From: CAIYRG01 sp036273455
GTDB lineage: Bacteria; Pseudomonadota; Alphaproteobacteria; Micropepsales; Micropepsaceae
Assembly: GCA_036273455.1 (NCBI GenBank)
Contig: DASUHP010000078.1
Span: forward strand, 1 to 62,961
Length of the DNA: 62,961 nucleotides
Direction: 5' to 3'
Shown: positions 43,172-52,136 of the stretch, piece by piece
Layout: each line of letters starts with the position of its first letter
How positions within the stretch are numbered: the first letter of the stretch is position 1
Notes under the pieces: model-generated
Told to the model about the DNA's origin: nothing
The model's input: the letters and a program-made list of their open reading frames with translations, nothing else
Database searches by the model: none
Translations under genes and position numbers: made by a program

Positions 43172-45124
43172 ATGGCACGTAAAGATAAGGGCGTGGACCG
43201 CCGCAAATTCCTCGCGGGCGCAGCAATTGCCGGCGCCAGCACCGCGATCCCGCCAGGCGTTGCGCGGGCGCAGACCCCCGCAGCGCAGCAGCCGACCGCG
43301 GCATTTGTCCGGCGTCCCTCCACGGCCGCGGCCGAAGCCGAAATGGCCGGCCAGGTCGATCCGAGTCCCGGCACACTTGGCGGTCCTGCGGGATCGGATT
43401 TCATGGTCGATGTGCTGAAGTCGCTCGACATCGATTACGTCTTCACCAACCCCGCTTCGTCCTGCCGCGGCATCCATGAATCGCTCGTCAATTACGGCGG
43501 CAACAAAAAGCCGGAATTGATCACCTGCATGCATGAAGAATCCGCGGTGGCGATGAGCCACGGCTATTACAAAGTCGCGGGCAAGCCGGCAGGCGCAATG
43601 TGCCACGGCACGGTCGGTCTGCAGCATGCGGCAATGGCGGTGTACAATGCGTGGTGCGATCGCGCCGCGTCATTTGTCATGGTCGGCAATCGTGCGGATG
43701 CCGCGACCCGCGAGCCCGGCGTGCCGACCATTCATGCCGTGCAGGATCCCGGTTCGCTGATCCGCGACTTCACCAAATGGGACGACAACCCGCAGTCGCT
43801 GCAGCATTTCGCCGAATCGGCGGTGCGCGCCTATAAGATCGCGATGACGCCGCCGCATGAGCCGGTGCTCATGGTCCTGGAGGAAAAGCTCCAGGAGAAT
43901 CCGATCGAGAAAGGCGCAAAGCCGCTGGTCATTCCAAAGCTGAATCTGGTTGCTCCGCCCGCCGGCGATCCCAATGCCGTGCGCGAAGCCGCGAGGCTGC
44001 TCGCCATGGCCGACAATCCGGTCATCGTCGCCGACCGCGTGGCGCGCACGCCGGCGGGCATCAAGCATCTGGTCGCGCTTGCGGAAGTTCTTAATGCGCC
44101 GGTGATCGACCAGCTCGGCCGCATGAACATGCCGAACAACCATTATCTGTATCAGATGGGCGGCGCGCTGATTGCGCAGGCCGATGTCGTGCTCGGCCTT
44201 GAGCTGACGGATTTCTGGGGCACCGTCAACAAGATGGATGACTCCTTTGCCGGCGAGCAACGCTTGCGCATCAAACCGGGCACGAAACTGATCAACATCG
44301 GCGTCGGCGATCTTTATATCCGCGCGAATTACCAGGACTTCGAACGGTATCAGCCGGTGGACGTCTCAATCGGCGCCGATGCGGAAGCCACACTTCCCAT
44401 GCTGGCGGAATATGTGCGTCAGGCGATTCCGCAGGAACGCCAGGCGATGATTGCCGCGCGTGGCGAGAAAGCGAAAAAAGCGCACGCCTCTGCCCGCGAA
44501 CGCAACATGGTTGCGGCGGCGCAGAACGCCTGGGATGCAAGCCCGGTCAGCGCCGCGCGCCTTTCGGCGGAAATCTGGAATCACATTAAGGATGAGAATT
44601 GGGCGCTGGTGTCGCGGGATTCGAGCCAGTCCAACTGGCCGCACCGCATCTGGGATTTCCGCGAACACCACCAGTTCATCGGCGGACCGGGTGGCGCAGG
44701 CATTGGCTATGGACTACCCGCGGCGGTGGGCGCGGCCTTCGCGCATAAGGCAGCGGGTGGACGGCTCTGCGTCAACATCCAGAACGACGGCGATTCAATG
44801 TTTGCGCCGGGCGCCTTGTGGACCGCTGCGCATCACAATGTGCCGCTGCTCACCATCATGTGGAACAACCGCGCCTATCATCAGGAGATCATGCATGTTC
44901 AGCGCATGGCCAACTGGCGGCAGCGCGACGTCTCGACCGCGCATATCGGCACAACGATCTGGGACCCCTATGTGAATTACGCGAAACTCGCCGAAGCGCT
45001 TGGTCATGTCGGCATCGGACCGATCACCGATCCGAAGGACCTCAATGCAGCGATCAAGCGCGGCATCGATGCGGTGAAGATGGGCGAACCCGTGCTCATC
45101 GATGTCGTCTGCCAGCCGCGTTAG
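43172..45124 (+). CDS. Tat-exported thiamine-diphosphate-dependent enzyme (acetolactate synthase/decarboxylase-like)
   Basis: The 650-aa protein starts (ATG 43172, after GGGAGGG) with a twin-arginine signal, DRRKFLAGAAIAGAS, ending near ARA-Q. It then has the three-domain ThDP fold. The cofactor-activating Glu lies in MHEES (His121-Glu122). The metal/ThDP motif runs from NDGDSMF (Gly540-Asp541-Ser542) to MWNNRAYH. Relatives cleave or condense 2-keto acids in the cytoplasm. Export by Tat implies folding with cofactor before translocation. A cytochrome c gene follows by 11 bases and an amidase after that, so a periplasmic oxidative decarboxylation passing electrons to the cytochrome is plausible. 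The substrate is unknown. Confidence 0.88.
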   Translation: MARKDKGVDRRKFLAGAAIAGASTAIPPGVARAQTPAAQQPTAAFVRRPSTAAAEAEMAGQVDPSPGTLGGPAGSDFMVDVLKSLDIDYVFTNPASSCRGIHESLVNYGGNKKPELITCMHEESAVAMSHGYYKVAGKPAGAMCHGTVGLQHAAMAVYNAWCDRAASFVMVGNRADAATREPGVPTIHAVQDPGSLIRDFTKWDDNPQSLQHFAESAVRAYKIAMTPPHEPVLMVLEEKLQENPIEKGAKPLVIPKLNLVAPPAGDPNAVREAARLLAMADNPVIVADRVARTPAGIKHLVALAEVLNAPVIDQLGRMNMPNNHYLYQMGGALIAQADVVLGLELTDFWGTVNKMDDSFAGEQRLRIKPGTKLINIGVGDLYIRANYQDFERYQPVDVSIGADAEATLPMLAEYVRQAIPQERQAMIAARGEKAKKAHASARERNMVAAAQNAWDASPVSAARLSAEIWNHIKDENWALVSRDSSQSNWPHRIWDFREHHQFIGGPGGAGIGYGLPAAVGAAFAHKAAGGRLCVNIQNDGDSMFAPGALWTAAHHNVPLLTIMWNNRAYHQEIMHVQRMANWRQRDVSTAHIGTTIWDPYVNYAKLAEALGHVGIGPITDPKDLNAAIKRGIDAVKMGEPVLIDVVCQPR

Positions 45125-45135
45125 GAGCGAGTAAC

Positions 45136-45519
45136 ATGCGTTTTTCAATGATGTTCGTCGCCGCACTCGCGGCAGCGGTTATCGGGGCGGCGCCGGCAAT
45201 CGCCGCCGCTCCTGCCCCGCAAGGCGACATGGCAAAGGGCAAAGCCAATTTCGAACGCGTCGGCTGCTGGGAATGTCACGGTCATCAAGGACAGGGCGGC
45301 AATGCCGGCGTGCGGATTGCCGATCCGGTGCCGCTCGCCTGGCCGGCCTTCCTCGCCTGGGTGAGGACCACCAGTGGCGATATGCCCCCGTTCACTGAGA
45401 AAGTTCTGCCGACGCAGGACCTCGTGGACATTTACGCTTACCTGCAGTCGGTGCCAAAGGCGCCGGATTACCGGAATATCCCGCTGCTGGCGCAGCAGGC
45501 CTCTGCTCCGGGCAGATAG
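45136..45519 (+). CDS. Periplasmic c-type cytochrome (class I, monohaem)
   Basis: The 127-aa protein has a Sec signal peptide (FVAALAAAVIGAAPAIAA) and one haem motif, Cys44-W-E-Cys47-His48. Met83 in TTSGDMPPF is a likely distal ligand. It starts at ATG 45136 after GGAG, 11 bases behind the exported ThDP enzyme. It is the obvious electron acceptor for that enzyme; this is inferred from the operon. Haem attachment would need the Ccm proteins encoded at 20-23 kb. Confidence 0.9.
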   Translation: MRFSMMFVAALAAAVIGAAPAIAAAPAPQGDMAKGKANFERVGCWECHGHQGQGGNAGVRIADPVPLAWPAFLAWVRTTSGDMPPFTEKVLPTQDLVDIYAYLQSVPKAPDYRNIPLLAQQASAPGR

Positions 45520-45533
45520 CAAGTCATCGGACG

Positions 45534-46931
45534 ATGATGGCCATCCACCGCCGCATGCTTCTGACGGGCGCGGCGGCGGGCATGCTTTTCGCCCGGCGAA
45601 AGGCACAGGCACAAACAACAGTAAGGAGTAAACCGATGGCCCGGAGTTCGGCCCGCGATCACCTTGAAGCCTGTCTGGAGCGCATCGGCGATCCGCGCGG
45701 TGAAGGTGCGCGAACCTGCCTCACCATCTATGCCACCGAAGCCCGCGCCGCAGCAGATGCAGCCGATGCCCGCGCGCGCGCCGGCCATGCCTTGGGGCCA
45801 ATGGATGGGAAAGTCGTGGCGGTCAAGGATTTGTTTGACATCGCCGGTGAAACGACGCGCGCCGGTTCCACCGCCTTGCGCGATGCGCCACCCGCCGCCA
45901 GCGACGCGGCAGTGATCAAGCGCCTGCGCGCCGCCGGCGCAGTGATCGTCGCGAAAACCAATATGAGCGAGTTTGCCTTTACCGGCTTTGGCATCAATCC
46001 GCATTTCGGTACGCCGGGTAATCCGGCCGACCGCACGCGGGTACCCGGCGGATCGTCATCCGGTTCGGCTGTCGCGGCCGCCGATGGCATGTGCGACATC
46101 GGCATCGGCACCGACACCGGCGGGTCCTGCCGCATACCTGCGGCGCTGTGCGGTGTTGTTGGATATAAACCCAGCAAATTCCGTGTACCGACCGACGGCG
46201 CATTTCCGCTGTCCTTCACGCTTGATTCGGTCGGACCGCTCGCGCGCAGCGTCGCGGATTGCGCCGCCGCCGACGTGGTGATGGCCGGCGATCCACCATC
46301 GACGCTCGAGCCGGTGTCGCTGAACGGCTTGCGCCTGGGAATCCCACAGGGACTGCCATTGCGCAATCTTGATGCCACGGTGCAGGTGCGCTTTTCGAAT
46401 GCCGTCGCCGCACTGAAACGCGCCGGGGCGCGGATTTCCGATGAAACCATTCCGCTTCTGGACGACCCTGCGCGAGTCCAGACGAAGGCCAGTTTTTCGT
46501 CGGTTGAAAGCTATGCCATCCATCGCAAACTGCTGATGCAGCACAGCGATGATTATGACCCGATGGTGCGCACGCGCATCGAAGCGGGCCGCGATATCAG
46601 CGCCGCCGATTACATCGACATGGGACGGCAGCGCGCCGCGCTTATTCGCGCAATGAATGAACGCCTCAGTGAACTCGATGGGCTGATCATGCCGACGGTT
46701 CCCATCGTCGCACCGAAGATCGCAGACCTGAGCGATCCGGCTGCAGCAAGGGAACCGAACCTGCTGCTGTTGCGCAATCCGGCGCTCGCGAATTTCTTCG
46801 ACCTCTGCGCGATCTCACTGCCCCTGCCGCGCGAGGGCGGCTTACCCACCGGACTGATGATATTCGCGCGCAACGGTCAGGACCGGCAGCTATTCCGCAT
46901 CGCTGCCGCCATGGAGCGGCTATTCGCCTGA
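45534..46931 (+). CDS. Amidase signature-family enzyme, possibly exported
   Basis: The amidase Ser-cisSer-Lys triad is visible: Lys98 in VAVKDLFD, GGSSSGS (172-178) and Ser198 in DTGGSCR. The family hydrolyses amide bonds. Two starts compete. ATG at 45534 adds a signal-like N-terminus (HRRMLLTGAAAGML, then AQAQ), which would export the enzyme. ATG at 45636 follows AAGGAG by six bases and gives a cytoplasmic 431-aa protein. The two genes before it encode exported products, which favours the long form; the ribosome site favours the short. It overlaps the convergent nat gene by 12 bases. Confidence 0.88.
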   Translation: MMAIHRRMLLTGAAAGMLFARRKAQAQTTVRSKPMARSSARDHLEACLERIGDPRGEGARTCLTIYATEARAAADAADARARAGHALGPMDGKVVAVKDLFDIAGETTRAGSTALRDAPPAASDAAVIKRLRAAGAVIVAKTNMSEFAFTGFGINPHFGTPGNPADRTRVPGGSSSGSAVAAADGMCDIGIGTDTGGSCRIPAALCGVVGYKPSKFRVPTDGAFPLSFTLDSVGPLARSVADCAAADVVMAGDPPSTLEPVSLNGLRLGIPQGLPLRNLDATVQVRFSNAVAALKRAGARISDETIPLLDDPARVQTKASFSSVESYAIHRKLLMQHSDDYDPMVRTRIEAGRDISAADYIDMGRQRAALIRAMNERLSELDGLIMPTVPIVAPKIADLSDPAAAREPNLLLLRNPALANFFDLCAISLPLPREGGLPTGLMIFARNGQDRQLFRIAAAMERLFA

Positions 46932-47750
46932 GATTCCTGCCGCGCGGGCGAGTACTGGCAGCAATTCGTCCCGGGGTTGCGGCAGATTTATCAGGAAATG
47001 CTGTTCGAGGACTGCTGCGATCTCTACCGCATTATCGAGGACTCGCATTTCGCTGGCGCCGTCAATTTGGCGAATGGTGAATTGATTGCCGAGCAGCGTC
47101 AGCCGTCTTCCCGCCGGGTGCCGCGCCACGAAAAGCAACGCCCTGAATTCGGAATCCGGATGAGTCGAAACATACCAGTTGGACATCTCATGATCTTCCG
47201 CGCTCTGCTCCTCAAGCGTGAAGCGATACAGCCCACGCCATTCGCCGTCGATCTCGGCCGCCAGCTCGAACCAGTCGCGCTCACGCGAAATGCGGTACAA
47301 CCCGTGCGGAGTGTGCTGCTCCGTTGTGGTATCAAGCCGCAACGGCGCGCTGGGCGATTGCCCGCCAAAACCGACATCGGCGAGATATGTGCCGTCGGAG
47401 GTGTCGATCTTCAGCAGCATGTGGCTGCGCCGCGCATCGGCGGGATTTGGCCGCCCGTAAACCACTCTCGCCGCCAGGGTGGTCAGCCGAAATCCGAGCG
47501 CGGTGAGGACTGCCGCGAACAAGCCGTTATGCTCATAACAATATCCCCCGCGTCGATTGGTGAGAAGTTTGCGCTGAACGGAATCAAGGTCGAGTCGCAC
47601 GCGCCGGCCAAGCAGTGGATCCAGATTCTCGAATGGAATGGCCGCCGGGTGCAGCGCGTGCAACGCGCGCAACGTGTCGAGGGAGGCATGTCTGGCCCCG
47701 CCGTAACCCACACGGTCGAAATAGGCGTCGAGATTGACCGGCTGATCCAT
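46920..47750 (-). CDS. nat: Arylamine N-acetyltransferase
   Basis: This enzyme transfers acetyl from acetyl-CoA to arylamines, hydrazines or related substrates. The 276-aa protein has the full catalytic triad: Cys71 (RGGYCYEHN), His110 (RSHMLL) and Asp125 (ADVGFGG). Length and layout match bacterial NATs. The start is ATG at 47750, divergent from the GH15 gene. The physiological substrate is unknown. Confidence 0.94.
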   Translation of the reverse strand: MDQPVNLDAYFDRVGYGGARHASLDTLRALHALHPAAIPFENLDPLLGRRVRLDLDSVQRKLLTNRRGGYCYEHNGLFAAVLTALGFRLTTLAARVVYGRPNPADARRSHMLLKIDTSDGTYLADVGFGGQSPSAPLRLDTTTEQHTPHGLYRISRERDWFELAAEIDGEWRGLYRFTLEEQSAEDHEMSNWYVSTHPDSEFRALLFVARHPAGRRLTLLGNQFTIRQIDGASEMRVLDNAVEIAAVLEQHFLINLPQPRDELLPVLARAAGISGE

Positions 47751-47818
47751 GCCTAATCCTTAACACGCGGTGCCGCCTTAATCGGGTCTCACTCGAGCGT
47801 GAGCGCAACAATTCCGCC

Positions 47819-49687
47819 ATGTGGCGCGTTGTGTTCGGGAACATGCATATCACGCCCGTCGATTCCGCATACTGCGACGCCTCGCAGCCGGCGAACAGGC
47901 TGCCCGTGGGTGAATTTGCGCTGATCGGCGACTGCCGGACGGCCGCATTGGTCTCGCGCCAGGGTTCGATCGATTGGCTCTGCCTGCCGCATTTTTCCGG
48001 ATCGTCCGTGTTTGCTGCACTTCTCGATCCTGATGCGGGCCACTTCGCGATTCATCCTACCACGCCGTTTCGCGCAACGCGGCGTTACGCCGAAGATACC
48101 GCCGTCCTCGAAACCAAATTCACCACCGCCGACGGCTGCGTCTGCCTGCGCGATGCCATGACCATCATGGACGGAGTCACGCAGTTGCGGCCGATGCGCG
48201 AAATCATCCGGATCGTCGAAGGCGCTGAAGGCGAGGTACCGCTGGAAGTCGAAATCGATGTCCGTCCCGGATACGGAAAATCGCAGCCCCGGCTGCGGCG
48301 GCATGCTGCAGGATGGGCAATCCTGTTCGGCAATGAAATCCTGATCGTCCAGAGCGATGTGCCGTTGGAGGCGGACGGGTATGTGCTCAGGGGCAGGTTT
48401 CGCTCGGTACCCGGATCAGCGATCCGGTTCAGCCTGGCCTATACCCACGGCGAGACCGCGATTTTTCCGCCGCTGCATGAGGCCGGCTGCCGGGTTGAGG
48501 AAACCCTCAAATGGTGGAGCAATTGGAGCCAGGCCTGCCGGTATCATGGCCCCTATCGGGATGCTGTCTTGCGCAGCGCCCTGACCCTCAAGCTTTTAAT
48601 CCACGCGCTGTCCGGCGCCGTTGTCGCTGCGCCGACCACATCGCTGCCGGAAACCATCGGTCGCGATGACACCTATGATTACCGCTATTGCTGGCTGCGC
48701 GATGCAGGTTTCACGATCGATGCACTGACCTGTCTCGGATTCCACGAGGACGCCGCGGATTACCTCACATGGCTGCTGCATAGCACGCGGCTGAGTTGGC
48801 CAAAACTGCGCGTGCTTTACGACGTTTATGGCCGCGATGCGTCCAAAGAAAGCAATCTTTCCCATCTCGCCGGCTATTGCCAGTCACGCCCGGTCAGGAC
48901 GGGCAATCAGGCCGGCGGCCAATTACAGCTGGATGCCTATGGCCACGTCGTATTGGCGGCCGAGCGATATGTCTCGGGCGGTGGCAAGCTCGGCAGCGCG
49001 GAAACCCGCATGCTTCGCGGACTCGGCAAAACCGTCTGCCGGGAGTGGAAAAAACCGGACAACGGCATTTGGGAAATCCGTGGCGCCAAGCGGCATTACA
49101 CATTTTCCAAATTGATGTGCTGGGTCGCGCTGGACAGGCTGCTGAAGCTCCATCGCGAAGGCCACATGTCGCTCGGCTCGCTTGAACATAAATTCACCGG
49201 CGCGCGCGACACCATTGCTGACGCCATCGACCGGCACGGCTTCCACACGGAACTGAAGTCCTATGTTGCCGATTTCGACAGCAACTATCTGGACGCAAGC
49301 CTGCTTCTGATTCCGGTGTTGGGATTCAAGGAAGCTTCCGACCCGAGATTCGCCGGAACATTGCAGTGCATCCATGAGCGTTTGTCGCAAAATGGGCTGA
49401 TCTACCGCTATGAAACCGGATATGGCGCCAGGGGCTACCGCGAAAACAGCTTCGGAGTATGCACATTCTGGGCGGTGCAGGCGCTGGCCGCCGAGGGGCG
49501 CTATGATGAAGCCGAGGAGGTGTTCCGCAACGCGCTCAATTGCGCCAATGATGTTTTGCTGTTCGGCGAAGAAATCGATCCCGGCAGCGGGCGCAATACC
49601 GGAAATTTCCCGCAAGGTCTGACCCATGTCGGGCTCATTAACGCGGCGCTTGCTCTGGAAAACCCCAACCGGATGAGAGGCCGATGA
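47819..49687 (+). CDS. Glycoside hydrolase family 15 protein (glucoamylase/trehalase-like)
   Basis: The protein has 622 aa. An N-terminal beta domain starts with ALIGDCRTAALVSRQGSIDWLCLPHF, a hallmark of bacterial GH15. The (alpha/alpha)6 catalytic barrel begins at PTTSLPETIG and YDYRYCWLRDAGFT. Acidic residues near FGEEIDPGSGRNTGNFPQ are in the usual place of the catalytic base. Members hydrolyse alpha-glucosides, including trehalose. No signal peptide is seen, so it is cytoplasmic. ATG at 47843 (MHITPVDS) is an alternative start. The next gene overlaps as ATGA. Confidence 0.9.
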   Translation: MWRVVFGNMHITPVDSAYCDASQPANRLPVGEFALIGDCRTAALVSRQGSIDWLCLPHFSGSSVFAALLDPDAGHFAIHPTTPFRATRRYAEDTAVLETKFTTADGCVCLRDAMTIMDGVTQLRPMREIIRIVEGAEGEVPLEVEIDVRPGYGKSQPRLRRHAAGWAILFGNEILIVQSDVPLEADGYVLRGRFRSVPGSAIRFSLAYTHGETAIFPPLHEAGCRVEETLKWWSNWSQACRYHGPYRDAVLRSALTLKLLIHALSGAVVAAPTTSLPETIGRDDTYDYRYCWLRDAGFTIDALTCLGFHEDAADYLTWLLHSTRLSWPKLRVLYDVYGRDASKESNLSHLAGYCQSRPVRTGNQAGGQLQLDAYGHVVLAAERYVSGGGKLGSAETRMLRGLGKTVCREWKKPDNGIWEIRGAKRHYTFSKLMCWVALDRLLKLHREGHMSLGSLEHKFTGARDTIADAIDRHGFHTELKSYVADFDSNYLDASLLLIPVLGFKEASDPRFAGTLQCIHERLSQNGLIYRYETGYGARGYRENSFGVCTFWAVQALAAEGRYDEAEEVFRNALNCANDVLLFGEEIDPGSGRNTGNFPQGLTHVGLINAALALENPNRMRGR

Positions 49688-50187
49688 CAACCACCGGCGG
49701 AGCCGCGTTTCCGAACTTCCTCCTGTGGGGGCTGGCCGCGACCATATTGATGGACATCATTCTGGAATCCGCCCAGGGGCTCGGCTTCTCGCGCATGAGC
49801 CTTCCGTTCCTGTTCGGCACATTCATCACCGGTAACCGGAGCCGCGCGATGGTCGCCGGATTTTTTCTCTATCTGATCGGCGGCTGGATATTCGCTTTTC
49901 TCTACTTCTTCATGTTTCAGAGCATCGGAATCTATGCCTGGTGGTTCGGCATGGCGTTGGGCGCAGTACACGGAATTTTCCTGCTGGGGACGATGCTGCC
50001 GTTGATGCCGTACATCCATCCGCGCATGGCGTCGGAATATCACGGTGCAACGGCGCGCCGCCAATTGGAGCCGCCGGGTTTCTTCGCCACCAATTACGGA
50101 TACGCCACACCGGTTTGGACAATGTTGGCGCAGATCGTCTATGGCGGCACCCTCGGCGCCTTCGCCCAGTTCCACCAAGGGATTTGA
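49684..50187 (+). CDS. Integral membrane protein, hypothetical
   Basis: The 167-aa protein has about four hydrophobic segments (11-30, 40-50, 58-78, 85-107). It has conserved-looking polar motifs such as DIILESAQGLGFSRMSLP, LPLMPYIHPRM and FFATNYGYATPVWTM. I recall this type as a conserved alphaproteobacterial membrane protein without known function. It overlaps the GH15 gene by four bases, so the two are coupled. Confidence 0.75.
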   Translation: MTTTGGAAFPNFLLWGLAATILMDIILESAQGLGFSRMSLPFLFGTFITGNRSRAMVAGFFLYLIGGWIFAFLYFFMFQSIGIYAWWFGMALGAVHGIFLLGTMLPLMPYIHPRMASEYHGATARRQLEPPGFFATNYGYATPVWTMLAQIVYGGTLGAFAQFHQGI

Positions 50188-50275
50188 AGAGAAGCGAGGA
50201 ACGAGAAGCGAGAGTACGGGCTGCGCCGCCGCTCAGGCGGTGCTCTCTCCCCGCTTCTCGTTTCTCGCTTCTCGC
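50188..50275. terminator. Long inverted repeat between convergent genes
   Basis: Arms at about 50190-50214 and 50244-50275 (repeating GAGAAGCGAG/CTCGCTTCTC) pair over roughly 24 bases with few mismatches. A second small stem, GCCGCC/GGCGGT, lies in the loop. Each arm starts right after a stop codon, so the element fits a bidirectional terminator. Each arm also contains a direct repeat of GAGAAGCG. Confidence 0.65.
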
Positions 50276-51178
50276 CTACATCGGCGTCGGGGGCGGCGGC
50301 GGATCCGGTGGCAGCGGAATGAATTCCTGATTGTCGCGGTCCGGCAGCTTGAACCTGCCGGCGCGCCAATCGGCCTTCGCCTGCACGATGCGCTCCTTTG
50401 ACGACGACACGAAATTCCACTCGACATGCCGTTCGCCAATCGGATCGCCGCCCAGGACCATCACCACTGAATCCCGCAGCGCGGTCAAAACAGCCCCGCC
50501 TCCGGGCGCGAAAATCAGCATCCGGCCTTTTTCAAAATTCCGTCCGTCCACCTCGACAGTTCCGGAGACGATGAACGCTGCGCGCTCTTTGTAGCCGGGC
50601 GGCATCTCGAGCCGGGTATTTTCCGCTAGCCGGATATCGGCATAAAACATCGGCGAATGAGTTCTGACTCTCGCCTTGAGGCCATAGGCCTCGCCGGCGA
50701 TCAGCCGGATTGCGGCTCCGCCGTTCTCAGCCTGCGGCAGGTCGCGCCCTTCATGATGCGAGAAAGCAGGTTCGGTCTCTTCCTGTCCAATGGGCAGCCC
50801 GACCCAGGCCTGTATTCCATGGACGTGGTCGCCCTGTGCACGCGCCTTTTCGAACCGCTCCGAATGGGTGATGCCCCGCCCGGCCACCATCCAGTTGACT
50901 TCACCCGGACGGATCGCCTGCTCGGTGTCGAGACTGTCGCGATGCATGATTTCGCCGGCGAAGAGATAGGTGACGGTCGAAAGGCAAATATGCGGATGCG
51001 GCCGCACATCGACATCGCGGCCGACGCCTTTGGCAAAGTCAACCGGGCCCATATGATCGAAAAACACGAAGGGACCGACCATCCGGTGTTCGGCCGCGGG
51101 TAACACACGACCAACCGAAAACCCTCCCAGGCTGCGTTCCCGCTCGCCGATGACCTGTGCCAGCATGTAAATCTCCAT
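50276..51178 (-). CDS. Pirin-family bicupin protein
   Basis: The 300-aa cupin protein has the pirin metal site (RPHPHICLSTVTYLF, then IMHRDS) and WMVAGRGITHSERFEKAR. A second cupin domain follows (about 180-280), then a Pro-rich tail. Bacterial pirins bind iron, and some act as quercetinases or redox sensors; the function here is unknown. ATG at 51178 is preferred; ATG at 51166 is an alternative. It converges with the membrane-protein gene. Confidence 0.9.
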   Translation of the reverse strand: MEIYMLAQVIGERERSLGGFSVGRVLPAAEHRMVGPFVFFDHMGPVDFAKGVGRDVDVRPHPHICLSTVTYLFAGEIMHRDSLDTEQAIRPGEVNWMVAGRGITHSERFEKARAQGDHVHGIQAWVGLPIGQEETEPAFSHHEGRDLPQAENGGAAIRLIAGEAYGLKARVRTHSPMFYADIRLAENTRLEMPPGYKERAAFIVSGTVEVDGRNFEKGRMLIFAPGGGAVLTALRDSVVMVLGGDPIGERHVEWNFVSSSKERIVQAKADWRAGRFKLPDRDNQEFIPLPPDPPPPPTPM

Positions 51179-51275
51179 CCGCTGCGGCTGAGTATATCGC
51201 TGCTGCGGCAAATCTCTCGGATGGAACCCGCCAATTTGTTTGCGCCCCGGCTCCGGTTGTGGAAATCACAGCGCC

Positions 51276-52004
51276 ATGGTGCTGTTCGCGATCGCCGCCG
51301 CCGCATTTGTCGCAACTTTCGCCGGTGGCCTTTTCGCGCTCCGGCTCAAGGACCGGCTGCATCTCGTGCTTGGCTTCAGCGCCGGCGCGGTGATCGGCGT
51401 CGCCTTTTTCGAGCTTCTACCCGAAGCTGTGGAAGCGGGGGCGCGCTTTGACAGTGCACGCACGCTGCTGAGCTGGGGCGCTGCCGGTTTTCTGTTCTAT
51501 CTCATACTCGACCGCATCGCGCTGCATTACGCCGGGCTGCGAGCGGAGACGCAAACAACGGGGCACAGCCTCCGCGGCACTCTGGGCGCTGGAAGCCTGT
51601 CGGCTCACAGCGTTCTGGATGGTATCGCGATCGGGCTCGCCTTTCAGATCTCGGCCGCCATTGGAATCATCGTGACGGTTGGAGTGCTGGCCCATGATTT
51701 CTCCGACGGGATCAACACGATGAATGTCGTGCTGAAGAATGGTGGCGGACAGGCGCAAGCGATGCGCTGGCTGTTGACCGACGCCATCGCGCCACTCGCC
51801 GGAATCCTGTTGACCATGCTTTTCACCTTGCCCGCGCCGATGTTCGGGCGGGTGCTGGCCGTATTTTTTGGGTTCTTCCTGTATATCGGAGCGAGTGACT
51901 TCATCCCCGAAAGTCAGCACGCGCATCCGAAATTTTTCACGACCGCCATGACGCTGCTCGGCGCGGGCGTCATCTACGCTGCGGTTGCGATGACCATGAG
52001 ATAG
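51276..52004 (+). CDS. ZIP-family divalent metal transporter
   Basis: The 242-aa membrane protein has about eight helices and the ZIP metal-path motifs LSAHSVLDGIAIGLAF and LAHDFSDGINTMNV in the two central helices. The family imports zinc or other divalent metals. ATG at 51276 begins the first helix; an upstream in-frame ATG at 51240 adds an unlikely polar leader. Confidence 0.88.
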   Translation: MVLFAIAAAAFVATFAGGLFALRLKDRLHLVLGFSAGAVIGVAFFELLPEAVEAGARFDSARTLLSWGAAGFLFYLILDRIALHYAGLRAETQTTGHSLRGTLGAGSLSAHSVLDGIAIGLAFQISAAIGIIVTVGVLAHDFSDGINTMNVVLKNGGGQAQAMRWLLTDAIAPLAGILLTMLFTLPAPMFGRVLAVFFGFFLYIGASDFIPESQHAHPKFFTTAMTLLGAGVIYAAVAMTMR

Positions 52005-52136
52005 GTTCGAGGCTTCCGCCGATGTGGGGCGTCGAAAACGCGCAACATTGAAACAATCCAGGTCCCTTTTGCGGTTTTGTAAAATCGCAAAATCCCCTGC
52101 AACGCTTCCTTCAGCATTCCCTGCGACTTTCGCGTT

